DNA of 64,000 nucleotides, from the NCBI GenBank assembly GCA_016801885.1, contig CM028884.1, positions 2,852,001-2,916,000 on the forward strand, in the 5' to 3' direction. Below the pieces are notes generated by a model. It was not told where the DNA came from. It saw only the letters and a program-made list of their open reading frames with translations, and did not search any database. The translations under genes and the position numbers were made by a program. This stretch comes from Toxotes chatareus. Lineage: Eukaryota; Chordata; Actinopteri; Toxotidae. How positions within the stretch are numbered: position 1 is the stretch's first letter; every line of letters begins with the position of its first letter. This document shows, piece by piece, positions 1-11,135 of the stretch.

Positions 1-2548
1 TAGCTTCATTTTCAGATCCTCAGTCAGTTGTTTAGGGGATCTGATGGTTGTTGAGCATTTACACAAAGTTTGAAGAGTCAGAGAAAGGATCAAGCTCTGG
101 AACTGTCATTGGCTGACAAGTCCTAATGAGTCAATTAAGGCCTAATTAATAAATGAGGTTGTGAGACTTTAAACACTGAAAGGTCCTAAAGATTTTTGTA
201 CATGCCACAATTAAGTGTTTTTTTTTAGTTTGCATAGCTGGTTAGCTGCAGCACAAGCAATAGTGACAGAGTCTGGACAATGCTCCAAGAATGGCAGTTT
301 GAAGTAGTGAGTATTACAGCATGATGGGTGATAAATTAAAGGAGAAACCAACATGGTGGTGGAGAGAACTGTCAGACAGGTTGGTCCATAGTCTCCCATA
401 GGCTTTCAACTGGATTTAGATCTGGTGACTGTGAAGGTCATCACATATAATTCACATAGTAAAAGATGACTCATCTGACTCATATCACTGTTTTCCACAT
501 CTCTGTGGACCAGTGCCTGTGTTTTTACACCACTGAACTCTCAAATGTGCATTCATCTTTGTAACGTTGGCTTTATGCTCTGCAGCTCTACTATAACATC
601 CCTCTGTATGTAACTGCTGATGGACTGACACAGTCTGATCATGTCCTGCTGCTCTGCTGTTTGTCCTCACACATCACACTGATGCACAAACATCACAGTC
701 ATCAGTGAGCTGTCGACCACAGTCTCTGACCCTATTTACTGACGTCTGTCCCATAGGTCCAAATGCAGACGTCACTTTAGTCACAGTTCCTGTTGAAACA
801 GTATCCAGCGGAACAGTCTCTGTGACTGAAGCTCCTGTAATCTGTCTCTCTCTCAGAGTCACTCAGATCTTCTATGCTTGCTCAGCATTTTTAAAGAGGC
901 CACAGAGCAGGACTGGATGTTAACTGCTTGGTTGTACCGTCCAGTGCAGCTGTGTGGGAGCATCTGCGTTGTCATGTTTCTCCAGTTACCTATTTAGGTT
1001 TTCCCTTTAATTTGTCACCTGCCTGTAGTTTGAATATTTTAAACATTGCAGAGTTAAAATAATCTTCGCTGGGTAAAAGTAACATCAGTTAATTGTTTCT
1101 GAATGTTAAATGTTAAAGCATGTTAAAGCATGACTTTTTTGTGTGAAAGAGAGAATAACATTACAGAATCTCAGGTGAGGTTTGAAAACAACAGACCTTT
1201 GGCTGGAGTAGCACAAAAGCTACAGGTTATTATCCATTTATTTTCTTCTAACATCTATCTTTTGTAATGAAAATATATCATGTCTAAATTTATAATTTTT
1301 AGTTTTACTCTCAGATTTCTATTAATAAAATACAAGAGAAAGTTTAAAAAAAAATCATATGATATGCCTAAGTCCTATTTTAGGCAAGTTACATAAATAA
1401 AAGGTATACTGCAACTGCAACTGTACAGATGGTCTTCAGTCACTAACAGTTTGCTGCATCATCTAAGATGACATTTCTTTAAATGACATGGATAACTGAA
1501 CTTTGGAAAATATTTCGATCATATAGATAAAAATAGCATAGGACTGGTAAATTAATCAGTTATTGAAAACAGGCTACAGAAAATTGATCTGACAATAAAA
1601 CAAGTTTATTTTTCAACAGGACAATGTCTTGCTCAGTAAAGAATAATTATAAGAATGTTTGTGTTTCTATTATAAAAATGAATACTGACTGATATCCTGT
1701 TTTATAATATCCTTCAAATATCAGTATGTGCCTTTAAAATGCAGTATTGGTTAGGTTCTACTTAAAATGTGACAAGACATCAGAGCTTTCATGCATCTGA
1801 GGTGTCATTTCTTTTCCTAAAAGTACTGATGATATACCACAGTATACCATGACCTCAAAGTTAGCTGTGCCAGGGGATGCACAATACTGTCAAAATCAAA
1901 TATAACAACTAGTGTGATCAAAGACCTTGATATCAATATCATTAGACATATACACACATTACTTCAGCAATGACAAAACAAATTTGTTTAAATACAGAGC
2001 TCCACGTCTCTAAATTGAAACTACGGGTTCAAAGTTTTCGAGGGAATTTTTGCCAACTCTTCAATGGACACAGAGGGAACCCATGTTGTTGGAAACAGTG
2101 AGCAGTGCTGACTACACAGAAAAACAGTTTGGGTGTCAACACATTCAATGTTCCATTGAAAAGTGGGGTGCAACTTTGAAAGCAAAGTGCACCCATTCAA
2201 ATCAAAGACTTTAAAGGTTTAATAGAATGTTATTTACCAAAGTCTTTCACTAAAGATGAACATAATCAAATCAACATGAAATGTGAACAGCTTAGATTTA
2301 CAGCAGGAACATTTGAGCAAGAAAAAACTGCAAAGAGAAAACAAATGACCAAGGAAGGTGCATTTCTCATTCTCTGGCCTGGTACCACCCTGACACAGCA
2401 CAGCTGCTCATTATTAGCACTAATTACACACACAATCACAATGTAAGACCTTAAAACAGACCTGACCCTTTCAGCTGATTTTCAAAAACACAAGACAAAC
2501 CTGTGAAACATACAATACTTACAAAGCCGGCCAGAGGGGATTACTTAC
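1..2548 (-). other. celf1: celf1 intron, left edge of window
   Basis: This stretch lies 3' of the first celf1 coding exon, whose donor GTAAGT occupies 2543-2548, so it is intron. I see no further celf1 exon (neither the conserved MNGTLDHPDQPD segment nor the first RNA-recognition motif), so the next exon must be outside the window. Around 450-900 there are short open frames on both strands that look like an old DNA-transposon remnant, but I could not tie them to a family. The rest is AT-rich and featureless. Confidence 0.6.
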
Positions 2549-2679
2549 ACTGGACTAGAATTCAAAGAGCAATGGTCCACCATCATCTCAGGGAGAAAAT
2601 CCAGCTTAAAAGAGGCCATGATGGCAAAATCTGTTCGTTTTTCTTTCTTCTTCTTTAACACAGTGAAGCTAAACTGATA
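2549..2679 (-). CDS. celf1: CELF1 RNA-binding protein, first coding exon (partial gene)
   Basis: Read on the minus strand, the ATG at 2619 opens MASFKLDFLPEMMVDHC... and continues for 23 codons plus two bases to a consensus donor (GTAAGT, 2548-2543). This is the N-terminus of the long CELF1 (CUGBP1) isoform, which in vertebrates goes on to SKKMNGTLDH and the first RRM. CELF1 is a nuclear and cytoplasmic protein that binds GU-rich RNA and controls splicing, deadenylation and translation. The 5' side of the exon (2620-2679) is untranslated. It follows a pyrimidine-rich acceptor ending CAG at 2682-2680; that boundary is inferred. The exon ends in phase 2. The RRMs and the C-terminus lie beyond the left edge. 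CELF2 has different N-termini as far as I recall, so CELF1 is preferred. Confidence 0.88.
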
Positions 2680-4038
2680 CTGTGATCAGAAGGGGGTGGT
2701 AAACTCCAGAACATACACTTGCTGGTAAGTCCCTGGTGACTGGTACAGCGAGGCAGCCGACAGTGCAGAAAAGGCAAAGAGAAACAGTGTGCTGCAACAA
2801 AACGATCCACGTGAAGAACCCGTCCACAGGAACACAAATACAACAAACAAAATCTGCCTGAGGAAACACCTTTGTCTGAGATGGAGGAAAACTACGAATG
2901 ACAGACACAAAGTGACAGGCCTTCAGGTTGGCTTTCCAGGTTCTGCAACTGGGACTAACCAGTGCATTGGGGATCATGGAAACAGAGTGCTGGTGGGATC
3001 ACTGGGGCCAGAGAGAGTAATGGCCATTTGGGGTCCCACAATCAAAGTGCTGATGATCCACGGCCTTTGTGAACATTTCTCCAAGGCCAGCAGATCTGGC
3101 TGCAGCATCAGATAAACAGGGTGTCAGATTGATGGTGATAAGGCCCAGTGGGCAGAGGGAATGAAAGAGGGAGTGAATAGTACTCCCCAGCCAGTAGCTA
3201 ATCCCTGGACTAGGCACAACAGGGGCTAACAATTAGGTTCCGGCCTGAGGGGGGCTGTGTTTGCCCTGTTGTCCTACAGGCTACACTGGTTGGTGTGTGA
3301 TTTGTGTGTGTGTAAAAACAATGTCAAATGACACTGGCTTTGGTCTTTGTGCAACCCATTCCCACTCACACACACACATTCACACCTATGAAATGAGATA
3401 AACTCCAGGAATGTATGTAATATAACACTGGACTACACAGTCTGCCCACTTGCCTCCAGGCAGTTGTTTCCTGGACTCAACGTAACATCTTACTGCTGCA
3501 TATTGCTTTTGATTTCAATTATAATACTACCCACAGCCCATCCCTTTTATACATACATGCGGACCCCACATGGAATTCTGTAAGCATACTGTATGTTTTC
3601 CACCTGTCCTACACATACAAGCAGGACAGTGCTGTCAGATACCTACCAGGTATTACCCCGGTAAACAGAAATGTTCTCTTTCAAACCCTGCTCACTATGG
3701 GAGATGTGGCCCACTCCCAGACTGCATGCTCCAAGGACCATAACACCTTGGCCCAATAAGGTCGACAACACAAGCTCTTCCCACGGGCTAGCACACAATT
3801 AGGATGGACCAACACTAAGGACAGGCGCCATCACATACAGGTACCACAATTTTTTTTTTTTATAATTATGGCAAAACATTTGTGCACACAACAGGGAACA
3901 GTTCAGAAAAATGTCTGTGATTAAAAATGAGAAATCGATGATATAAATCTGAAAAGCTTATTTTGTATAAACTTTCACAGAGGTCCCTGACTTCCAACAG
4001 TTTCCCACCTACTTTCAAGTCATGCTTTAATATGGGAT
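2680..4038 (-). other. celf1: celf1 5' intron
   Basis: Intron between the candidate alternative exon and the first coding exon. A minus-strand open frame at about 2686-2910 reads like two hydrophobic helices, but it overlaps the polypyrimidine tract and acceptor of the celf1 exon and matches nothing I know. No gene is called. A short poly-T run lies at about 3849-3860. Confidence 0.5.
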
Positions 4039-4469
4039 TGTCATGGGGTCAGCCTTGGCCCTATAAAGTATGATGCACACACACCTTGTACTAAACAATT
4101 CTATTCATTGTTAAATGTGTTCAGCAAGGAAAAACGATGTTGATCACCCGTTTCTCCTCAGCTTGCACTGTTTAGACCCAGAACTGCTGAAGGAGTTAAA
4201 GAGGCGGTGCCTAACACAGATATCAGCTTTGCTTTTCACAGGTTTTGGATTTAGTTGTTTCTTCTGTGCTTATTTTGTTGTTTTTGTTTGTGTTTTTAGT
4301 ACTGTTTTCCTTCAGTTATTTTATTTATTTGTTTTTCTTTGCCTTTGGACTGCACTGTACATATTGCTGCACAGCACTGTTGGTTTCCTAAGGGTAAATA
4401 AATACACCTGGCCTGGATAACTGTGTGTTGTCTCAGTTTTTGTGCTTTAGCCACTGGGCCAACCTTACA
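4039..4469 (+). mobile_element. Candidate solo LTR (Ty3/gypsy-like)
   Basis: The segment starts TGTCATGG and ends CCTTACA, as retroviral-type LTRs often do. It has a TATAAA box at 4062-4067 and an AATAAA signal at 4397-4402 followed by a GT-rich stretch, in the order expected for U3-R-U5. The flanking four bases are GGAT and GGAG, a target-site duplication with one mismatch. No internal gag/pol sequence is seen on either side, so it would be a solo LTR. Family and boundaries are inferred from these signals alone; it could be chance or another repeat type. Confidence 0.35.
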
Positions 4470-4982
4470 GGAGCACTAAGACTAAAAGCCCAGTGTAAGC
4501 TGAGTACTGTACCTGATACACTTTCATCTACAAACGATGGTGGCTATCGGTCAGGCCTACAGGATGTGCAGCTACTGCAATTTTGTTGATTTTAGCAATA
4601 GCTACAGATGACAACACAAGAGCTTTCTCATGTAATGTAGCGAATTATGACTGAGTTGTTTTTAAAGCCTTAGGTTTTATGTTGTTTTTAAAACATGGAG
4701 CCAGTTATTGAATCATGTCAACAACACGTAGTGAGTATGTCTCATTACATATAAATACCCTTAAAGTCACTGTATCTGTCTGATAAAGCATACCATCAGA
4801 GTATCTAGTTTTATGTTCTGTTGTGGTGATGCCCACTGTACTGTAGTTATACACCGTTTACAGATAGTATATATGGCTTCATGGTGAGGGCACTGTTTTA
4901 CTGAGAGTTGGAAAAATGTTCTACAATCCTCTGTTGTCCCTCACGCTGCAATACAGATCAGAGCAGACTGAAGGCTCCTTAC
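4470..4982 (-). other. celf1 5' intron, no features seen
   Basis: AT-rich intronic sequence between the candidate LTR and the candidate alternative exon. I see no exon, repeat family or RNA gene. Confidence 0.5.
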
Positions 4983-5108
4983 CCCACTAGTGCCGCGCTG
5001 GAGACTTCCAAGGAAGGGAGGGGGAGTGTGGGCTGTCCAGCCTGCTCTGGGGACACATACAGGGTTTCAGGGTCCAGGCTATCCATCCAGGGCCTTGCAC
5101 TACTACTT
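4983..5108 (-). CDS. celf1: Candidate alternative first coding or uORF-bearing exon of celf1
   Basis: On the minus strand a GC-rich island has an acceptor (TTAG, after a TG-repeat tract at 5111-5125) and a good donor GTAAGG (4982-4977). The 126 bp between are open in one frame and contain an ATG at 5086 that starts MDSLDPETLYVSPEQ. The exon ends in phase 2, exactly like the first coding exon at 2549-2679. If it is spliced past that exon to the next one it would supply an alternative N-terminus. If spliced onto 2679 it gives a 43-codon upstream ORF that stops before the main ATG. I do not recognise the peptide and have no transcript evidence. Confidence 0.4.
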
Positions 5109-5110
5109 CT

Positions 5111-5135
5111 AACACACACACACACAAACACAGGA
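5111..5135 (-). repeat. TG dinucleotide tract at a candidate splice acceptor
   Basis: On the minus strand a run of TG repeats, once interrupted, ends directly at the TTAG acceptor of the candidate celf1 exon. In RNA this is a UGUGUG tract, the preferred binding sequence of CELF1 itself (established knowledge), which makes it a possible autoregulatory site. Confidence 0.6.
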
Positions 5136-5939
5136 CCAGACCCACAACACACAAGGACACAAAAAACAACAAACAAATAAATACACAACAAAAATACACT
5201 TGACAAATATTTACACATTTAACAGAGACAACACATGAATCGGGCTGTAGCCTGTGCTCTTCACAAACAGGAACATACAGTGACATCTAAGACTGATAAA
5301 CAATGAGTTCAAGTGATTGGGTTTTTCCATGTGAAGGTTGGTTTGGAGTTTAGCTTCATGTATAAGTCTTGTTCTGCTGTTTATGGATCACTTTTGAAAC
5401 TCACAAGTTAATGCTGACGCAAACAACGTTTCCTGCTGCTGCCTCACATTAAAAGCCTTCCACTGGCAAACCAGCAGGAGGCTTTAACTGTGCTGAAGGA
5501 AAGCAGCTTTGTTATCAGTCTCGTTCTTGAATTAAAAAAACAGGTCGACACAAAATCATATGGATTATTGTACAGTATATGTTCAGGTTTTAAATACTGC
5601 AGGGAGGGATGATACACACAGAAACAGCCACAGTGAGCTGTTAAATGAAGCATACCACAGGTTTTTACTGGCTTTTCTACAAACCACCATATCCCTAACA
5701 CATTATCAAGTAAGCAACTAATTCTACCTTACTGTGTTGTGCAGTCAGAAAACGCTCACACCTGCCAGCACAGCGCGACCCCAGCTGTTCAAGGTTCAGC
5801 ATGACTAGACCCGCAACATGAAAAGACCCTGTTAGTCTTGCTCCCTATAAGCTACCTTAGGTGATCCTTGATAACCCCCCATCAAAAGGCCAGTTATCAA
5901 TGGCTTAGTTAAACACAGGTTTACACATCCAGCAATGGG
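5136..5939 (-). other. celf1 5' intron, no features seen
   Basis: Ordinary intron sequence. The open frame on the minus strand at 5444-5701 has no recognisable domain and no splice context that I can support. Confidence 0.4.
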
Positions 5940-6912
5940 TAACATTCACAATCTAGGTTGGAATAAGTATGTGATTCCCTCTGTCACATCAACAAAAGCT
6001 AACTGGAGTTAAAATAATGAAACCAGACTGAAGGTGTGAGTTAGAGCTGCTGTGACTTATAAAAACAAACATCTTAAGTTTCCTTTTCACAAGAAGCATC
6101 TGCTGATTTGAACCGTCCCTCGCAACAAAAGGATCTCAGCAGGCAGATGATCAAGAATTGTTGATCTGCGTAAACCTGGCAAGGGTAAAGTAATCTTAAA
6201 GAGGTTAGATATTCAGCAGTCCACTGTTAGACAACCTGTCCACAAGTGGAGACAATTGTCCCTTGAAGTGCTTTATGGTATAGAAGGGGCACTGCAAACC
6301 AACATGAATACATAATCCCAAAGGTGAAATACTGTGAAGAGAGAACCATGATTTGATGCGGCTTTGCTGCCTCTGGGCCTGGACTGCTGGCCCTCATCCA
6401 GGGGAAAATTAATTACCAAGTTTATCATGGTATCTTACAGGATAATGTCAGGGTGGCTGACCAGCTGAAGCGCAGCAGAAGTTGGGCGATGCAGGAGGAC
6501 AATGACCCTAAATATGGAAGTAAATTTAATTCAAAATTGCTTCAAACAAAGCAAATCCACCTCTCGGAGTGGCCCAGTCAGAGCCCAGACAAACCTAACA
6601 GAGGTGCTGTGGAACAAGATCAGAGAGCTGTTCACACCATCCTAACATGACGGAGCTGAGATGTTCTGTGATGAAGAATGGGCCAAGGTTTCTGAACGCT
6701 GTGCAGATCTGATCTACAGCAAAGCTCTGCCCAATGAGGTTTGACCATTTATTAAAGCAGAGGGTTCACTTCTTCCACCAGCACTGTGTTTAATGGGTGT
6801 TTTAAAGGGTACAATACTTGTGTTTGTCTATACTTGAGACTTAGATGATCAGATCCCTTAAGAAAACCAGGTAATTCAAAAAGGTTCACACTCTTTTCTT
6901 AACACTGTATGA
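5940..6912 (+). mobile_element. Tc1-like DNA transposon relic
   Basis: Plus-strand pieces of a Tc1 transposase can be read in shifting frames. A helix-turn-helix part lies at about 6110-6250 (RISADDQELL-like, then STVRQ). After an internal gap, the catalytic region appears at about 6480-6640 with the block EDNDPKYGSKF followed by EWPSQSPD, equivalent to the Tc1 QQDNDPKHTSK and EWPSQSPDLNPIEHLW motifs. The 3' end near 6890-6912 (a TTCACAC...TTAACACTGTA pattern) looks like a Tc1 inverted repeat. Frameshifts, stops and the missing centre make it inactive. It sits in the celf1 5' intron. Ends are approximate. Confidence 0.75.
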
Positions 6913-9294
6913 GAGGTTAAGTTTTTAATTACAAGCCAATCATATGCATGTATTGTCAGCTCAAGAGGGGACTATTTAATAAAGTAAGATGAAACTGTAA
7001 TAAAGGTGGGGAAATGAAGTCATTCTGGTGGCAGAAAGTAACTCGTGGAGAGGCACAGCAGCTACACCTGTAAGAGTGGTTGTTAAAGTGTGATGTGTGG
7101 TACATGCAGCTTGCTTCTCTCTGAGCATTCAGAGAAGACCCACAGGGTGTGAGTCTGTGTGGAAGAGGAGGACAACATCAGTGTCAGAAACCCTATATGC
7201 GATAGTGAATAGCATAATTTTATATTTTATAATTCATAATTAGCTCCCCTGGTCCCAGCCCCTTTTTAACCCAAAACTTTAGCTGGTTTGGACATTATTT
7301 TGTTCTCTCTGTTCACTCTGTACTCTTAACACTTAACCAGTCATATTCTCTTATCTGGACTCTCGCCCTTGTCTCCACATCAGCCTGCATGAAGCTGTTC
7401 ATCATCCCTTGCTAGTCCCGTAGTCATGCCCCACACCAGTGAAAAGGCTAAATAATAATAACATTAATAAAATAGTTTTAAAAAGAAACAGAAATTTAGG
7501 GCTGAGTTTGGCTATTTGTTTACACAAACTCCCACAACTGGGCAAGACGTAGCACATGGTTGAGCTGAGAACTGAACAGGCTCAATCGATGTCACAACAA
7601 ACAGCTGAAGCTGCTGTTGGAGCTGTTCAATAAACAACAAAATTACTGAGAGTACAACATGGTTCCATGTTAAACTTTAACACACTCTCCAGTGGCCTTG
7701 TAAGGCAAGCAGGTTATAGAATATGTGGCACTGATATTGTTTTATCAGTTCAATCTGATCAACTTAAAGCAATCAAACAGTACACAAACATAAATTATGT
7801 ATACATTCTTAAAATTCGATGATAAAATTCAGAACCAGTGGAGAGAACCATAACGGCGTCGACAGCCCCATCAAGACTCATACCTTTGTCATCTGCCTAT
7901 GCTGCCTGTGATTTTTTAAGATGACCCTTTAAAAAGCTTCTTTTCTTCTTTTTCACGATGTAAACTTCCTTTCTTGTAAGACAAAGATGTGACAGTGGAA
8001 TCAGTCTGATCACTGTTTTTTCTCAAACACAACCACCTGAATATAACTGGTTGAACTGTCTGCCTCTGCTTTTCCCATATCTCTGTTCATTAGTAAAAAT
8101 GAAATTGTGATGTTCTGGGTTACTCTGTGAAACAACTGAGAACATTTGATATGCTCTCAGTGTGACCGTGCAGTAGGTATCCAGTTTGCACAAACAGCCT
8201 TTCCCAGTAGGCCCAGGAGAGCTCATTTTATCCAGCATACTCAGCCATAACCATCTATGTATCAACTGCAGGCTCACAGCAGGAGATAACTGCACTGACC
8301 CACCGTATTATTTCTCTGTGTGGGAGAAGCAGGGCTTGATGATGATGGTATCCCTTAAACAAGACATGTGTTGAGCAAAAATGTTGAACTCAGTCTCTCA
8401 TCATATCTGATTATGCTGGGGATCTGAGACCATTTTTCTTTTTTCTCTTAGTATGTCAAGTGTGCAGTAACTTATACCTAACGATCTCTGTGGTTTGTGC
8501 TTGTATCACTCCTACGCTCCTGTTACGTTACCACAATGTAATGTAAAGCATCTGGTAAAAATCAGAAGAAACAGGCTTAACAGAAGTACCTGGACAGGCT
8601 TGGTCCAACTACAAATTCAGAAGTAACAGTTAGGTATTAGTTTATTTTGATACTTAACATTTCAACATGAGAATTGGAGCACATCTGTAACATTTCTGTC
8701 ACAGTGCACAGAGCAGCGTTTTTTCTCAGGAAGAAAGAACTGTGTGTTTCTATCAGACTGCATTGCAGACATCTATGAATTAATTACACTAAATCAAGTG
8801 ACAGTGGATTAAACTGATTAAAATAACATTCATCAAGTCTTTCAAACATGCTAAACCTTCAGCTCCAAGAACATGACTTCACCAAAGTACAATACACAAC
8901 AAAACTGAGTGCATCACAGTGCAATATCACTACAGTGTTAAATGATTCAAAACTGTCTCATCTTCCAAGAACTGTATTATTTTGGGCAAGACAACAGTGG
9001 GGCCAACTTCATAAACGTGAATGTATGTCACTGACTGACTGACTGAGTGATGAGGTTACACCAGTGGTCGGCTGGCCAAGTGTTGGGAGTTTCCCCATTG
9101 GCCCTGGTTTGCCCTTTCAAACATTTTTTATCACGTCATCAGGGGAACATTTAAATGCTGTGTTGCCAACTTATCACCTCTAACACTTCTTGGACAGCTA
9201 CTTTTCATCAGAGTCAAGAGTACTGCCCTGTTAGAGTGAAGTACTGAATTGCCTGATTAAGTAAAGAACCAGACTGTATGGCTTCACAAAGACT
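6913..9294 (-). other. celf1 5' intron, no features seen
   Basis: AT-rich sequence with only short chance frames. The segment at about 7240-7440 resembles a dispersed repeat tail but I cannot name it. No exon with both conserved protein and splice sites was found. Confidence 0.45.
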
Positions 9295-10150
9295 GGAGAA
9301 GGTACCAGAGCATCAATAGGCTAATGAACAAAAGCTGAAACAGTTGCAGCAGTGGTTAGGAGGTATAGGAAGAGCCAGTGACACAGTGGCTGTCCTCAAA
9401 AAAAAAAAAAGATGCCATTCACAATTAGCTATTGACACAAACTCACACTGAAAAATAGGGAAGTGCCTCTTACTTTGTACAAGGATTATCTGTGGAAATT
9501 GGTGTTTCAGTGGCTGGTCAGACAATGTGAAGGACATGAACTCATGAAGTCAACCTCTAGTGACTGCATTCAAAAAGAAAACCATTGTGCACAAACTTGC
9601 ACCATTAAACTTTGTAAGAGAACATGGAGAAGAAGCCTGATAAATTCTGGTAGCATATTCCAAAATAAATTTGTTTGGATCAGATGAATCCAGCATGTTT
9701 GGCCTGGACCACCACTGACCACAGTGAATGTACAGTGCTGAGTGTGAAACATGGAGGTGAGAGTTTGCTGATATGATGCTGAATGAGTGTAAAAGGTGTA
9801 GGGGAGGTGACATTCATAGATGGCACTATGAATGCAGGTTTATACCCAAATACTGAATGAAGAGATGACTAGCAGCATCAATAAGATTGACAGGAGAAAA
9901 TTTTCCATGATAAAGATCCCAAACACATCAAAACACACAAAAATCACAAGTTTGTAAAGAAGAGAAAAGTGAAAGCTATGACCTGACTTGAATCACACAG
10001 AACAATTTAGGAGTATTTTGCAGCATGAGACAGAGAAAGAAAACAGAAGAGTAATATGTGAGTGATGGCAGAACATGGAATTAAACAGAATCTCACTAAT
10101 GAAGAATGTACTGACTTCTGTTAATATGGACATTTCATTTTAGTTAGTCA
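9295..10150 (+). mobile_element. Tc1/mariner transposon relic, copy A
   Basis: Plus-strand remnants of a Tc1/mariner transposase run through about 9600-10100 in broken frames: a GSDESS-type first catalytic block near 9675, then an equivalent of VKHGGGSLLIWGC near 9745, the FIDGTMNAG-type segment near 9815, and a decayed KDPKHIKTHK equivalent near 9910. Many stops and indels. The same family occurs in the opposite orientation at about 61860-62430. A 13-base A run at about 9399-9411 lies inside. Boundaries are approximate. Confidence 0.7.
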
Positions 10151-10479
10151 AACATTTCCGTTTTCAAATTAATTGGCTTCATTTTTCGTTGGCTAAGAAC
10201 AAATTAAATTGTATTAACTGGATAGGATTTGTAATTATTTAGCATGTTATTGATACTGACCATGGGTGTAGCCACCTTTGTTATAAACTGTATGTGTTGA
10301 CCTATGGATGTATTATAACGTTTGTGAAGACTTTAGTCATACTGGCAGTATGGAGTAACTTCTGTCTTAGGTCTTGTGAATCAGTTGGTGCGGGTGAATT
10401 GCACAACAGCCCTATCAACTCTTTAGCAGGGTTTCTTCATGTGAGCCCAGGATGACAGATCCTGACTGTGGGAGGGACA

Positions 10480-11135
10480 GAGGCAACTTCCGCGTTACGT
10501 GACATCACGGGCATGCCCTCATCTTTCTGATATGTACACACACATATATACATATACGTGTGTGTGTGCTAACTACACACCTTTCAAAAGCTGCAAAAGC
10601 AGCAAAACCCCAGCGTTACTGCTCAACAGCACAAGAAACATACATCATAGCTTACTTATCCAAACCAAACCAACTCTGTCATGACGCAATTTCATAAACA
10701 TATTACTGCCATATTAACAAACTGTGGTTCACACCGTAAAAGCAGACCCTACATGAAGCCTTGACAACCAGCAGAACCTGTTCAAATGATCAAGACAACA
10801 AGTGCTTGCAATCCTAAAGCACTGTGGGCATGTTATGGTAACGTTAGCTTGCTAGACTAGCGTTTAATAACTTGGAAGGACCAACTTACCCGTGTGTTCT
10901 ACGCCACTGTTAATTTGAGTCGTGCTTAAAAACAAAACGCCGTTTTGGGTGTGTGGTTACAGTGAGACGCTGTTTACGCTTCTGGAAAAACAAACTGAAT
11001 ACTACATAGGCTAATAAGTTGTAGTCAATCACTTTAGAAATTTAGCTAGCACTCCCTGTGTAAAATGGCAGTCTCTCCTCCTGAACCGTTACCACTCGAC
11101 AGCTGCAAGGGGGGTGGGGGTGAGGGGGACTGCTA
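10480..11135 (-). promoter_or_regulatory. celf1: CpG-enriched candidate promoter region (celf1)
   Basis: This interval holds several CpG-bearing patches (CTTCCGCGTTACGTGACATCA near 10489, ACGCC and CGCTG patches at 10895-10985) in an otherwise CpG-poor area. A strand-asymmetric G-rich run (G6-T-G5-TGA-G5) lies at 11109-11128. The ACGTGAC/TGACATCA part resembles bZIP/E-box sites. It surrounds the probable celf1 first exon. Promoter function is inferred from composition and position only. Confidence 0.4.
10890..11100 (-). other. celf1: Probable non-coding first exon of celf1
   Basis: On the minus strand the sequence ACACACGG is followed by a perfect donor GTAAGT (10889-10884). The sequence upstream is richer in CpG than its surroundings and lacks a long frame, as expected for a 5'-untranslated first exon. 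The nearest coding gene downstream on this strand is celf1, so I assign it there. The transcription start is not known; 11100 is only an estimate. Confidence 0.45.

Noticed and set aside
2669..2977. Minus-strand frames that look like a two-helix membrane protein
   Set aside because: They overlap the acceptor and pyrimidine tract of the celf1 coding exon, run in three competing frames and match no family.
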